Assembly (NCBI RefSeq): GCF_963924675.1
Contig: NC_089236.1
Span: forward strand, 47,958,500-48,022,499
From: Phocoena phocoena
Lineage: Eukaryota > Chordata > Mammalia > Artiodactyla > Phocoenidae
Direction: 5' to 3'
Length of the DNA: 64,000 bases
The notes beneath the pieces are model-generated. The model was not told the origin of the DNA, did no database searches, and saw nothing but the letters and a program-made list of their open reading frames with translations. This document shows positions 46,560-58,085 of the stretch, piece after piece. Position 1 is the first letter of the stretch, and every line of letters starts with the position of its first letter. Position numbers and translations under genes: made by a program.

Positions 46560-47190
46560 AAAAAACTCCTCCTCCCCACTGTCCCTGCTTAGCCAAGCCT
46601 TATCTTAATCTTAGACTGTTAGAATAGCCTCCTAATTTGGTCTCCCTGCCTTCAGCTTTCTCCTACCTTAAACATCAATCCTCCCAAATGCCAGCTAGGT
46701 TATCTTTCTAAAGCTCAAAATTAAGCAGGTGGGCTTCCCTGGTGGCGCAGTGGTTGAGAGTCCGCCTGCCGATGCAGGGGACACGGGTTCGTGCCCCGGT
46801 CCGGGAAGATCGCCCATGCCGTGGAGCAGCTGGGCCCGTGAGCCATAGCCGCTGAACCTGTGTCTGGAGCCTGTGCTCCGCAACGGGAGAGGCCACAACA
46901 GTGAGAGGCCCGCGTACCACCAAAAAAAAAAAAAAAAAATTAAGCAGGCCACTCACTTGCTTGAAAGCATTCCACTGCTGACCTTTCCGTCTCATTTCCT
47001 ACCGCACCTCCATTTGTGCTCACCACAGAAAACTGATCTTCCCTTGAACACCCCCAACTTTTCATGCCCCGTTGCTGAGTGTCCTTTGCTCCCTCTGACT
47101 TGATGGCCAAACCTCTTTTTCCCTTTCTCTGCTTTGGCAAATTCCTATGATAAAGCACTTCTGGCACAAATCTGGTAGAATGAATCACGC
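46560..47190 (+). repeat. L2 LINE, split by a young SINE
   Basis: The left part has TGTTAGAATAGCCTCCTAAT, TTGGTCTCCCTGCCTTCAGC and GGTTATCTTTCTAAAGCTCA. After the SINE the same element resumes with CCACTCACTTGCTTGAAAGC, ATTCCACTGCTGACCTTTCC and TTTCTCTGCTTTGGCAAATT. Order and content match the L2 3' half. Confidence 0.75.
46731..46935 (+). mobile_element. CHR-2-type SINE inserted in L2
   Basis: A complete sense copy with an A17-18 tail. Identical duplication AAAATTAAGCAGG at 46717-46729 and 46936-46948. A small deletion near 46858 removes part of the CTGCGCGTCCGGAGCC segment. It has the clean tail of a young insertion. Confidence 0.96.
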
Positions 47191-47220
47191 CTTTTGCTTG
47201 TTCTCTGCAAATCTATCGCC

Positions 47221-47490
47221 TATAATAATAATAATAACTAATATTTATTGAGAACTTCCTTTTTGTCAGGCACTTAAGCACTTTCTACATAGATTGCTCC
47301 ATTCAGTTCTCACAAAAGACCTATGAGGTTGCCTTATTATTGTGTCCCTTTTACAAATGAGGAAACTAAGGTTTGGGTTAGGTAGCCAGCCCACGTTTAT
47401 ATACAGCCAGTAAGGGATAGAACCAGCATAAGAACGTATCATAGTTGGACAGTTGGATTCCTGACTTGTACGCTTCACTACTATGCTTTT
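47221..47490 (-). repeat. MIR SINE with (ATA)n start
   Basis: ATAATAATAATAATAACTAA (47223 on), TTTGTCAGGCACTTAAGCAC, CAGTTCTCACAAAAGACCTA, CTTTTACAAATGAGGAAACT, then GGATAGAACCAGCATAAGAA follow reversed MIR. Confidence 0.85.
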
Positions 47491-47599
47491 TGATCCCCAT
47501 TCAAGTTAAAAATCCCTTGGTCTGCATCCTGCCTTAACCTCTCACTTCTTTTCCTACTTTTTCCACATATATTCAATAACCCAGCTATTATTAGGCCCA

Positions 47600-47890
47600 C
47601 ACATACTTAGCATGTTATTCCCTCATCTTGAAAGACTCTTTCTCATTGTATTGTCCAGTTCACTCCTGTTTGTCTTCACATGTCAGCCTTGGCATCCTCT
47701 CTTCTCATGCTACCCTGTTGAATGCTTTTGCCATGCCTTAACCACTGGTTATTCTCTCTCTCTTGCTCTCATTCCCAAAGAGCTGCTTGAGAGTCAACAT
47801 TACTCTTAGCCTCTAACCCCAGAACCTAGCTAAGTGTCTGGCATACAGTAAATGCTCAACAAATGTTTTTGAGAGAATGAATGAATGATG
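47600..47890 (+). repeat. L2 LINE 3' end
   Basis: TTATTCCCTCATCTTGAAAG, CACATGTCAGCCTTGGCATC, CCAGAACCTAGCTAAGTGTC, TGGCATACAGTAAATGCTCA, then ACAAATGTTTTTGAGAGAAT and GAATGAATGA are the sense L2 terminus. The 65-codon frame at 47612-47809 lies within it and is not a gene. Confidence 0.8.
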
Positions 47891-48251
47891 TAGGTTTTGT
47901 TCTTCACATGTTACCACTATTAAAATTTGGTCCCCCAAATCATTAACTTTTTATTTTTGAATGAAGGACATTTTGTCCCTTCTTAATAACTTCCTAATGA
48001 AAGATTCAATTTGTGAGTTATGTGATCCCATTCATATTATATTTCCTAATTCATTATTTATTTCTCTCATATATGTATGAGCAGATATATATTACAGAAA
48101 ATTAAAGCTCTGAAGTGAAAGTGAAAGTGATATTTTCTCCTAAACTTTTCATTTCAAAACTTAAATTTTCAGACTTAATCTTAAAATGTGATGTTTCCAA
48201 TCTTTTCTTTTTCTCTTGCAGTTTCCTAAAGGGCTCAAAAGTCACCTGAGC

Positions 48252-48455
48252 AAACAATAATAATAATGGTTAAAAAGTATTAAGCTCATAATACGTGACA
48301 ATCTCTGTTTTCATGTTTTACATAAAGTAGCTCATGTATTCCTCACATCAACCCTCTGAGGTTGATATTAGTATTATCCCCATTTGATGGATGAGGAAAC
48401 TGAGGGCCTTTGAGATGAAGTAACTTATTTAAGGTCACACAGCTAGTGAAAACAG
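48252..48455 (-). repeat. MIR SINE
   Basis: TAATAATAATGGTTAAAAAG, GTATTCCTCACATCAACCCT, CTGAGGTTGATATTAGTATT, ATCCCCATTTGATGGATGAG, then TAAGGTCACACAGCTAGTG is clear reversed MIR. Confidence 0.85.
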
Positions 48456-48895
48456 AACATGAAGACAGCTTTCAAAGTCATCTTATATCAGAGTATTTTA
48501 AAGGAGATGATATTTTACATATTGATACCTATATTTCCAAACAAATTAATAAGAATGAGAGGAATAAAAGTAGCCTACATTGGGGATATGAGAGTATTAT
48601 TGGGAGATGAGTTCTCACATGTTGCATTAGACCCTAATTGCGTATCCCTATGATACCTTGGCAAAGTGTAGTATTTTTCATGAACTACCCTATCCTCCAA
48701 TCTGGGTGTGAAAAATTAGATTTGTAAAGTGATTCCTTTTTTATTCCTGCCTCAATATTCATTTTTGCTTAAGTCTCTCACTAACTGACAGACTTGATAG
48801 TTTGTATAGAGAGGTTCAGGAGGACTAAGACCTCACGATCAATTTCGTTATTTGTTTATCACTTAAATCTACGGCAGTTCACTGATCACACATAT
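48456..48895. other. Non-genic DNA
   Basis: No gene or repeat recognised. The 64-codon frame at 48459-48653 lacks any recognisable feature. Confidence 0.5.
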
Positions 48896-48899
48896 ACCA

Positions 48900-49500
48900 G
48901 TACTGCCTCTGATCTCATCTTCAACAACCTTATAATCCACCTGGAGAAATAAATAGCTAGGATGCGAGACAGAAGAACAGACATACCATAAAAGAGATAC
49001 AGATAATAGCTAAGTGCAACTGGAAGAGGCAGGCAGTATTCCTACTCAAAGTAGAATTTGAGTTGGAACTTGAAATAGGAGAAGAATTTCAACAAGTGTT
49101 GATAAAGTAAATGCCAATCTGGCCAAGGACAAAAGAGTGGAGGAGAGAAACATGAGGCCCAGTGAGGAAACAGAAAGCAGTTCAGATGGGCTGGTGAATG
49201 GAGTGTCTGCTGAGGAGGACTGGAAAGCCAGAGGAGATTTTCTTTGAAACCCATTACATAAGGTCTTGAATAATAAGCTAAGGTGTGGAATAGAATTCTT
49301 TAGGATTTGAGAAGTCAATGAAGGTTTCAGGAAGAATTTTCTGGCAAAAGTGTCTAATAGAAGGGAGAAGCCTAGCCCAGACATTTTGAAGCTATTGCAA
49401 TACTCAAATTGATACATAATAAGGACTTAAAAGGAAGAGGGTCAAAGGGACTAATTCAGGAGATCATATGGAAACAGAAGCTATAGGACTTATAACTCAT
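48900..49500 (-). repeat. L2 LINE, long reversed fragment
   Basis: AATCCACCTGGAGAAATAAA, AGAATTTGAGTTGGAACTTG, GAGGACTGGAAAGCCAGAGG, ACATAAGGTCTTGAATAATA, then GAAGCTATTGCAATACTCAA correspond in order to the reversed L2 body. Minus-strand open frames here (70 and 123 codons) are L2-derived noise. Confidence 0.65.
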
Positions 49501-50321
49501 GATATTGTGAGAGAACACTCAAGATTTCACCTATTGATCTTGGGACTATTGATGGCTTTATTCAAAGTAGGAAACATAACAGCAGAATAAATCTCAAGGA
49601 GAAGGATGATGGTCACATGTCGACATGTTTCACTCTGTGGGGTAGGGACTGTCCAGAGGAGATGCCAAATGGGCAGGACTGGAGTTTAGAAGAGTTGACA
49701 CTTGGACATATGTATTTCTCAATCACTCAGAAAGGAGTGCCTTGAAACCATGAGATGTGAACAGATGTCCGAAAGAGAAAAGATGTTTGATAGAATGTGG
49801 ACATTAGAAAAAGGCAAAAAAAAAAAATGTATGAAAAATAAAGCTAAAGAGCAAGCAGGAAAGAGAAGACCACCCTGGGGAGAGCAGAGTTATGAAAATC
49901 AAAAAGATAGAAAGTACGGACAGGAGTGTCAAATGTTGCAAAAATATCTCTGAGAATTACAATTAAGATGAGAATGAAGTGAGGTGCTGACTGATGGGAC
50001 ACAAGGAGAAGACATAACCTGGGACCGTGGTCACCTTAATTATAATTAAAGAAGTAATTGGTGAATTTCAAGAGATTTTCTATTCAACAAAATCAAGTGA
50101 GATATTTCATAACAGAGCCAGTTACCTAGATTCTATCACAATGTTCTTTCCCATTACACATCCCTGAAAGAAGACAAACATACAAAAACAGGAGAAGATT
50201 ACATAAAGACTAAGAAATTGGCATGAAGTATTTTTTAAAAAAGAAAAAAATTTGTTTCTTCAGCAAGTATTTATTGAGCAATTAGTGTAGGTAAGACTGT
50301 AGATGAAAGAAATTAATATAA
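49501..50321. other. Non-genic DNA
   Basis: A/G-rich sequence with an 83-codon Lys/Glu-rich frame at 49702-49953 (low-complexity translation, not called). Nothing else recognised. Confidence 0.5.
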
Positions 50322-50425
50322 AAATGTATTCCTATGTATTTTATTCCCTTTGAGGCCATTGTTAATGGGATTTTCTTGATTTCCTTTTTGGATAGTTCAT
50401 TTTTAATGCTTAGAAATGCAACTGA
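50322..50425 (-). repeat. Ancient L1 ORF2 fragment, antisense
   Basis: TATTCCTATGTATTTTATTC, GGCCATTGTTAATGGGATTT, CTTGATTTCCTTTTTGGATA, then TTAGAAATGCAACTGA is the reverse complement of the RT region just after FADD in old L1 families. Cut on the right by insertion of LINE-1 copy 3. Confidence 0.8.
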
Positions 50426-51321
50426 GGAGATTGATTCAAGATGGTGGAATAGAAGGACATGCTCTCACTCACTCCTGTGAGAACACCAAAATCACAACTA
50501 ATTGCTGAACAATAATCAACAGGAAGACACTGGAACTCACCAAAAAAGATACCCCACATCCAAACACAAAGGAGAAGCCACAATGAGATGGTGGGAGGGG
50601 CACAATAAAATCAAATTCCATAACTGCTGGGTGGGTGACTCACAAACTGGAAAACACTTATACCACAGAAGTCCACTCACTGGAGAGAAGGTTCTGAGCC
50701 CCACATCAGGCTTCCCAACTTGGGGGTCCAGCAAAGGGAGGAGGAGATTCCAAGAGAATCAGACTTTGAAGGCTAGTGGGATTTGATTGCAGGACTTTGA
50801 CAGGAATGGGGAAAACAGGACTTCACTCTTGGAGGGTACACACAAAGTAGTGGGCGCATTGGGACCCAGGGGAAGGAGCAGTGACCCCATAGGAGACTGA
50901 ACCAGACCTACCTGTTAGTGTTGGAGGGTATCCTGCAGAGGTGGGGGGTGGCTCTTTCTCACCGTGAGGACAAGGACACTAGAAGCAGAAGTTCGGGGAA
51001 GTATTCCTTGGCGTGAGTTGTCCATAGTCACCTATTGCACCACCAAAGAGCTCGGTAGGCTCCAGTGTTGGGTGACCTCAGGTCAAACAACGAACAGGGG
51101 GGGACCAGCCCACTCATCAGCAGTCAAGTGGATTAACGTTTTACTGAACTCTGCCCACCACAGCAACAGCCAGCTTTACCCACCACCATTTGCTCCCATC
51201 AGGAAACTTGCACAAGCCTTGTAGATAGCCTCATCCACCAGAGGGCAGAGAACAGAAGCAAGAAGAACTACAATCCTGCAGCCTGTGGAACAAAATCAAC
51301 ATTCACAGAAACATAGACAAG
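50426..51321 (+). promoter_or_regulatory. LINE-1 5' UTR / internal promoter region
   Basis: Non-coding, about 0.9 kb, between the element start and ORF1. It contains the start-proximal CAAGATGG motif and GC-richer sequence with AGAGGTGGGGGGTGGCTC (about 50936). In L1 biology this region carries the internal RNA polymerase II promoter. Activity of this copy is unknown. Confidence 0.7.
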
Positions 51322-52223
51322 ATGAAAAGGCAAAGGACTATGTACCAGATGAAGGAACAAGATAAAACCACAGAAAAACAACTAAATGAAGTGGAGATAG
51401 GAAAACTTCCAGAAAAAGAATTCAGAATAATGATGGTGAAGATGATCCAGGACCTCAGAAAAATAATGGAGGCAAGGATCGAGAAGATGCAAGAAATTAA
51501 CAAAGACCTAGAAGAAGTAAAGAACAAACAAACAGAGATGAACAATACAATAACTGAAATGAAAAATACACTAGAAGGAACCAATAGCAGAATAACTGAG
51601 GCAGAAAAAGGGATAAGTTACCAGGAAGACAGAATGGTGGAATTCACTGCTTCAGAACAGAATAAAGAAAAAACAATGAAAAGAAATGAAGGCAGCCTAA
51701 GAGACCTCTAGGACAACATTGAAACGCAAAAACATTCGTATTATAGGGGTCCCAGAAAGAGAAGAGAGAGAGAAAGGACCAGAGAAAATCGTTGAAGAGA
51801 TTGTAGTCAAAAACTTCCCTAACATGGGAAAGGAACTACCCACCCAAGCCCAGGAAGCACAGAGAGTCATATACAGGATAAACCGATGGAGAAACATGCC
51901 GAGACATAGTAATCAAATTGGAAAAAATTAAAGACAAAGAAAAATTATTGAAAGCAGCAAGGGAAAAATGACAAATAACATACAACGGAACTCCCATAAG
52001 ATTAACAGCTGATTTCTCAGCATAAACTCTACAAGCCAGAAGGGAATGGCAAGACATATTTAAAGTGATGAAAGGGAAGAACCTAAAATCAAGATGACTC
52101 TACCCAGCAAGGATCTCATTCAGATTCGATGCAGAAATCAAAAGCTTTACAGACAAGCAAAAGCTAAGAGAATTCAGCGCCACCAAATCAGCTCTACAAC
52201 AACTGCCTAAGGAACTTCTCTAA
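51322..52223 (+). pseudogene. LINE-1 ORF1, broken
   Basis: ORF1p binds L1 RNA as a coiled-coil trimer with a central RRM and a C-terminal domain. The first 129 codons are a Lys/Glu-rich coiled-coil region (start MKRQRTMYQMKEQDKTTEKQ; segment QEINKDLEEVKNKQTEMNNT). A TGG-to-TAG-type stop at 51709-51711 ends it. Just after, an extra base shifts the frame into one reading KNIRIIGVPEREEREKGPEK and ENFPNMGKE-like sequence (51719-51931), the RRM part. Further shifts follow in the C-terminal domain (SFRFDAEIKSFTDKQKLREF) before the natural TAA at 52221-52223. The full frame would be about 300 codons, typical for L1 ORF1. Confidence 0.9.
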
Positions 52224-52281
52224 GTGGGAAACACAAGAGAAGAAAAGGACCTACAAAAACAACCCCAAAACAATTAAGAAA

Positions 52282-55200
52282 ATGGAAATAGGAACATACA
52301 TATCGAAAATTACCTTAAACGTGAATGGATTAAATGCTCCAACCAAAAGACACAGGCTTGCTGAATGCATACAAAAACAAGACCCATATACATTCTGTCT
52401 ACAGGAGACCCACTTCAGACTGAGGGACACATAAAGACTGAAAGGGAGGGGATGGAAAAATATATTCCATGCAAATGGAAATCAAAAAAAGCTGGAGTAC
52501 CTATACTCATATCAGGTAAAATAGACTTGAAAATAAAGAATGTTAAAAGAGACAAGGAAGGACACTACGTAATGATCAAGGGAACAATCCAAGAAGAAGA
52601 TATAACAATTATAAATATATATGCACCCAACATAGGAGCATCTCAATACATAAGGTAACTGCTAACTGCTATAAAAGAGGAAATCGACAGTAGCACAGTA
52701 ATAGTGGGGCACTTTAAAGCTCACTTACATCAATGGACAGATCATCCAAAATGAAAACAAATAAGGAAACAGAAGCTTTAAATGACACAATAGACCAGAT
52801 AGATTTAATTGATATTTATAGGACATTCCATCCAAAAACAGCAGATTACACTTTCTTCTCAAGTGTGCATGGAACATTCTCCAGGATAGATCACATCTTG
52901 GGTCACAAATCAAGCCTCAGTAAATTTAAGAAAATTGAAATCATATCAAGCATCTTTTCTGACCACAAAGCTATGAGATTAGAAATGAATCACAGGGGAG
53001 AAAACGTAAAAAACACAAACACATGAAGGCTAAACAATACATTGCTAAATAACAAAGAGGTCACTGAAAAAATCAAAAAGGAAATCAAAAAATACCTAGA
53101 GAAAAATGGCAATGGAAATACGACAATCCAAAACCTATAGGATGCAGCAAAAGCAGTTCTAAGAGGGAAGTGTATAGCCATACAAGCCTAACTCAACAAA
53201 CAAAAAAAATCTCAAATAAATAACCCAACCTTACACCTAAAGGAACTAGAGAAAGAAGAACAAACAAAACCCAAAGTTAGCAGAAGGAAAGAAATCATAA
53301 AGATCAGAGCAGAAATAAATGAAGTAGAAACAAAGAAAACAATATCACAGTTCAATAAAACTAAAAGCTTGTTCTTTGAGAAGATAAACAAAATTGATGA
53401 ACCATTAGCCAGACTCATCAAGAAAAAGAGGGAGAGGACTCAACTCAATAAAGTTAGAAATGAAAAAGGAGACGTTACAACAGACGCCGCAGAAATACAA
53501 AGCATCCTAAGAGACTACTACAAGCAACTCTATGTCAATAAAATGCATAACCTGGAAGAAATGGACAAATTCTTAAAAAGGTATAACCTTCCAAGACTGA
53601 AGCAGGAAGAAACAGAAAATATGGACAGAACAATCACAACTAATGAAATTGAAACTGTGATTAAAATCTTCCAAAAAACAAAATCCATCACCAGACAGCT
53701 TCACAGGTGAATTATATCAAACATTTAGAGAACTAACACCAATCCTTCACAAACTCTTCCAAAAAAATGCAGAGAAAGGAACACTCCCAAACTCATTTTA
53801 CAATGCCACCATCACCCTGATACCAAAACCACACAAAGATACTACAAAAAAAAAGAAAATTACAAATATAACTGATGAATATAGGTGCAAAAATCCTCAA
53901 CAAAATACTAGCAAACAGAATCCAACAACATATTAAAAGGTTCATACACCATGATCAAGTGAGATTTATCACAGTGATTCAAGGATTCTTCAATATATGC
54001 AAATCAAACAATGTGATACACCATATTAACAAAGTGAAGAATATAAACCATATGAACATCTCAATAGATGCAGAAAAAGCTTTTGACGAAATTCAACACC
54101 CACTTATGATAAAAAAAAACTCTCCAGAAAGTGGGCATACAGAGAACCTACCTCAATATAATAAAGGCCATGTACAATAAACCCACAGCAAACATCATTC
54201 TCAGTAGTGAAAAGCTGAAAGCATTTCCTCTAAGATCAGGAACAAGACAAGGATGTCCACTCTAACCACTATTATTCAACCTAGTTTTGGAAGTCCTAGC
54301 CACGGCAATCAGAGAAGAAAAAGAAATAAAAGGAATACAAATTGGAAAAGAAGAAGTAAAACTGTCACTGTTTGCAGATGACATGACACTATACATAGAG
54401 AATCCTAAAAATGCCACCAGAAAACTACTAGAGCTAATCAATGAATTTGGTAAAGTTGCAGGATACAAAATTAATGCACAGAAATCCCTTGCATCCCTAT
54501 ACACTAATGATGAAACATCTGAAAGAGAAATTAGGGAAACACTCCCATTTACCATTACAACAAAAAGAATAAAATATCTAGGAATAAAACTACCTAGGGA
54601 GACAAAAGACCTGTATGCAGAAAACTATAAGACACTGATGAAAGAAATTAAAGATGATACAAACAGATGGAGAGATATAGCTTGTTCTTGGACTGGAAGA
54701 ACCAATATTGTGAAAATGACTATACTACCCAGAGCAGTCTACAGATTTAATGCAATCCCTATCAAATTACCAATAACATTTTTTACAGAATGAAAACAAA
54801 AAATCTTAAAATTTGTATGGAGACACAAAAGACCCTGAATAGCCAAAGCAGTTTTGAGGGAAAAAAACGGAGCTGGAGGAACCAGACTCCCTGACCTCAG
54901 ACTATACTACAAAGCTACAGTATTCAAGACAATATGGTACTGGCACAAAAACAGAAATATAGATCAATGGAACAACATAGAAAGCCCAGAGATAAACCCA
55001 CACACCTATGGTCAACTAGTCTATGACAAAGGAGGCAAGGATATACAATGGAGAAAAGACAGTCTCTTCAATAAGTCGTGTTGGGAAAGCTGGACAGCTA
55101 CATCTAAAAGAATGTAATTAGAACATTCCCTAACACCATACAGAAAAATAAACTAAAAATGCATTACAGGACTAAATGTAAGACCAGACACTCTAAAACT

Positions 55201-56093
55201 CTTAGAGGAAAACATAGGAAGAACATTGTTTGACATAAATCACAGCAAGATCTTTTTTGATACACCTCTTAGAGTGATGGAAATAAAAACAAAAATAAAC
55301 AAATGGAACCTAATGAAACTTCAAAGCTTTGCACAGCAAGGGAAACCATAAACAAAATGAAAAGACAACCTTCAGAATGGGGGAAATTTTTTGCAAACGA
55401 ATCAAGAGACAAAGGATTGATCTCCAAAATATATAAACAGCTCATGCAGCTCAATATTAAAGAAACAAACAACCCAATCCAAAAATGGGCCAAAGACCTA
55501 AATAGACATTTCTCCAAAGAAGATATACAGACTGCCAACAAACACATGAAAGCATGCTCAACATCATTAATCATTAGAGAAATGCAAATCAAAACTACAA
55601 TGAGATACCATTTCACACCAGTCAGAATGGCCATCATCAAAAAACCTAGAAACAATAAATGCTGGAGAGGGTGTGGAGAAAAGGGAACACTCTTGCACTG
55701 TTGATGGGAATGTAAATTGATACAGCCACTGTGGAGAACAGTATGGAGGTTCCTTAAAAAACTAAGAATAGAACTACCATATGACCCAGCAATCCCACTA
55801 CTGGGCATATACCCTGAGAAAACCATAATTCAGAAATAGTCATGTACAAAAATGTTCATTGCACCTCTATGTACAATAGCCCAGAGATGGAAACAACCTA
55901 AGTGTCCATCATCAGATGAATGGAAAAAGAACATGTGGCACATATATACAATGGAATATTACTCATCCATAAAAAGAAACGATATTGAGCTATTTGTAAT
56001 GAGGTGGATTGACTAGAGTCTGTCATACAGAGTGAAGTAAGTCAGAAAGAGAAAGACAAATACCATATGCTAACACATATATATGGAATTTAA
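52282..56093 (+). pseudogene. LINE-1 ORF2, heavily broken
   Basis: The ATG at 52282 opens with MEIGTYISKITLNVNGLNAP-like sequence. The endonuclease has LQETH lost around a stop near 52400, and the GDFN catalytic motif is replaced by GHFK-like sequence near 52708. The SDHKAMRLE segment is present near 52960. RT keeps [11 protein letters not shown] near 54065 and FADD at 54371-54382 within the longest RT frame (54287-54793). The Cys-His region CWRGCGEKG is near 55660, with a TGG-to-TGA stop in the HCWWEC motif (about 55702). Natural stop TAA 56091-56093. Many indels and nonsense changes indicate an older copy than 1 and 5. Confidence 0.92.
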
Positions 56094-56467
56094 GAAAAAA
56101 ATGTCATGAAGAACCTAGGGTTAAAACAGGAAAAAAGACACAGACCTACTAGAGAATGGACTTAAGGATATGGGGAGGGGGAAGGGTAAGCTGTAACAAA
56201 GCGAGAGAGAGGCATGGATATATATACACTACGAAACGTAAGGTACATAGCTAGTGGGTAGCAGTCACATAGCACAGGGAGATCAGCTCGGTGCTTTGTG
56301 ACCGCCTGGAGGCGTGGGATAGGGAGGGTGGGATGGAGGGAGGCGTAAGAGGGAAGAGATATGGGAACATATGTATATGTATAACTGATTCATTTTGTTG
56401 TACAGTAGAAACTAACACAACATTGTAAAGCAATTATACTCCAATAAAGGTGTTTTAAAAAATTTTA
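56094..56467 (+). other. LINE-1 copy 3 3' UTR (type I)
   Basis: Contains AGGGTTAAAACAGGAAAAAA, TAGCTAGTGGGTAGCAGTCA, a G-rich tract at 56315-56343 and CCAATAAAGGTGTTTTAAAA, then an A/T-rich tail. Confidence 0.85.
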
Positions 56468-57324
56468 AAAAAGAAACAAACAACCCAATCCAAACATGGG
56501 CAGAAGACCTAAATAAGCATTTCTCCAAAGAAGACATACTGATGGCCAAGAAGCACATGAAAAGCTGCTCAACATCACTAGTTATTAGAGAAATGCAAAT
56601 CAAAACTACAATGAGGTCTCACCTCTCACCAGTTAGAATGGGCAACATCAGAAAATCTACAAACAACAAATGCTGGAGACGGTGTGGAGAAAAGGGAACC
56701 CTCTTGCACTGTTGGTGGGAATGTAAATTCATACAGCCACTATGGAGAACAGCATGGAGGTTCCTTAAAATCTAAAATTAGAACTACCCTACAGCCCAGC
56801 AATCCCACTACTGGGCATATACCGCGAGAAAACCATAATTCAAAAAGACACATGCACCCCAATGTTCATTGCAGCACTATTTACAGTAGCCAGGTCATGG
56901 AAGCAACCTAAATGCCCATCGACAGATGAATGGATAAAGATGTTGTGGTACATATATACAATGAAATATTACTCAGCCATATAAAGGAATGAAATTGGGT
57001 CATTTGTAGAGACGTGGATGGATCTAGAGACTGTCATACAGAGTGAAGTAAGTCAGAAAGAGAAAAACAAACATCGTTTTTTGATGCATATATGTGGAAC
57101 CTAGAAAAATGGTACAGATGAACTGGTTTGCAGGACCAAAATTGAGACACAGATGTAGAGAACAAATGTATGGACACCAAGGGGGGAAAGTGACAGGGGG
57201 TGGTGGTGGTGGTGTGATGAATTGGGAGATTGGGATTCACATGTGTACACTAATATGTATAAAATGTATAAAATGTATTAGAACCTGCTGTATAAAAAAA
57301 TAAATAAAATTCAAAAAAAAAAAG
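56468..57324 (+). mobile_element. LINE-1 copy 4, 5'-truncated, different 3' UTR lineage (type III)
   Basis: It begins abruptly inside ORF2 (ACAAACAACCCAATCCAAAC) directly on the tail of copy 3. It contains the C-terminal Cys-His region ([18 protein letters not shown], with Gly changed to Arg) within the open segment 56542-56775. ORF2 stops at TAG 57102-57104. The 3' UTR differs from its neighbours: GAACTGGTTTGCAGGACCAA, a (GGT)n run at about 57198-57213, then TATAAAATGTATAAAATGTA and an AATAAATAAAATTC plus A11 tail. Confidence 0.9.
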
Positions 57325-57328
57325 AAAT

Positions 57329-58028
57329 ATGAAACAAGCAACGATGAACAACAAAATAAATGAAATTAAATATACTCTAGAAGGGTTCAATAGCAGAATA
57401 ACTGAGGCAGAAGAACGGATAAGTGACCTGGAAGTTAAAATAGTGGAAATAACTACTGCAGAGCAGAATAAAGAAAAAAGACCGAAAAGAGCTGAGGACA
57501 ATCTCAGAGACCTCTGGGACAACATTAAACGCACCAACATTCAAATTATAGGGGTTCCAGAAGAAGAAGAGAAAAAGAAATGGACTGAGAAAATATTTGA
57601 AGAGATTATAGTTGAAAACTTCCCTAATATGGGAAAGGAAATAGTTAATCAAGTCCAGGAAGCACAGAGAGTCCCATACAGGATAAAACCAAGGAGAAAC
57701 ACGCCAAGACACATATTAATCAAACTGTCAAAAATTAAATACAAAGAAAACATATTAAAAGCAGCAAGGGAAAAACAACAAATTACACACAAGGGAATCC
57801 CCATAAGGTTAACAGCTGATCTTTCAGCAGAAACTCTGCAAGCCGAAGGGACTGGCAGAACATATTTAAAGTGATGAAGGAGAAAAACCTAAAACCAAGA
57901 TTACTATCCAGCAAGGATGTCATTCAGATTTGATGGGGAAATTAAAACCTTTACAAACAAGCAAAAGCTGAGAGAGCGCAGCACCAGCAAACCAGCTTTA
58001 CAACAAATGCTAAAGGAACTTCTCTAGG
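57329..58028 (+). pseudogene. LINE-1 ORF1, 5' truncated, one frameshift
   Basis: A long open segment of about 181 codons covers the end of the coiled coil (NSRITEAEERISDLEVKIVE), the RRM (NIQIIGVPEEEEKKKWTEKI; NFPNMGKEIVNQVQEAQRVP) and the start of the C-terminal domain (KGIPIRLTADLSAETLQA). A one-base loss near 57845 shifts the frame and gives a premature stop at 57872-57874. The natural stop TAG lies at 58026-58028. This is the best preserved ORF1 RRM in the window. Confidence 0.92.
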
Positions 58029-58085
58029 CAAGAAACACAAGAGAAGGAAAACACCTACAATAATAAACACAAAACAATTAAGAAA

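Larger units (their letters stand above)
50426..56467 (+). mobile_element. LINE-1 copy 3, essentially full length with 5' UTR
   Basis: It starts GGAGATTGATTCAAGATGGT, the CAAGATGG box being the usual YY1-type site at L1 starts (50437-50444). A roughly 890-base 5' UTR follows, then ORF1 from ATG 51322, ORF2 from ATG 52282 and a type I 3' UTR with AATAAAG at about 56443, ending in TTTTAAAAAATTTTAAAAAA. Both ORFs are broken. It inserted into the ancient antisense L1. No convincing target-site duplication, because the right side is occupied by another L1. Confidence 0.93.

Noticed and set aside
49702..49953. 83-codon Lys/Glu-rich plus-strand frame
   Set aside because: Low-complexity translation of A/G-rich DNA. 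No conserved motif visible.
55269..55826. Long minus-strand open frame (185 codons), with similar frames opposite other L1 copies (42837-43136, 43199-43417, 61359-61577, 62490-62867)
   Set aside because: It is the antisense shadow of the A-rich L1 ORF2 C-terminus. Recurrence follows the repeat copies, and it is hydrophobic low-quality translation with no independent evidence.
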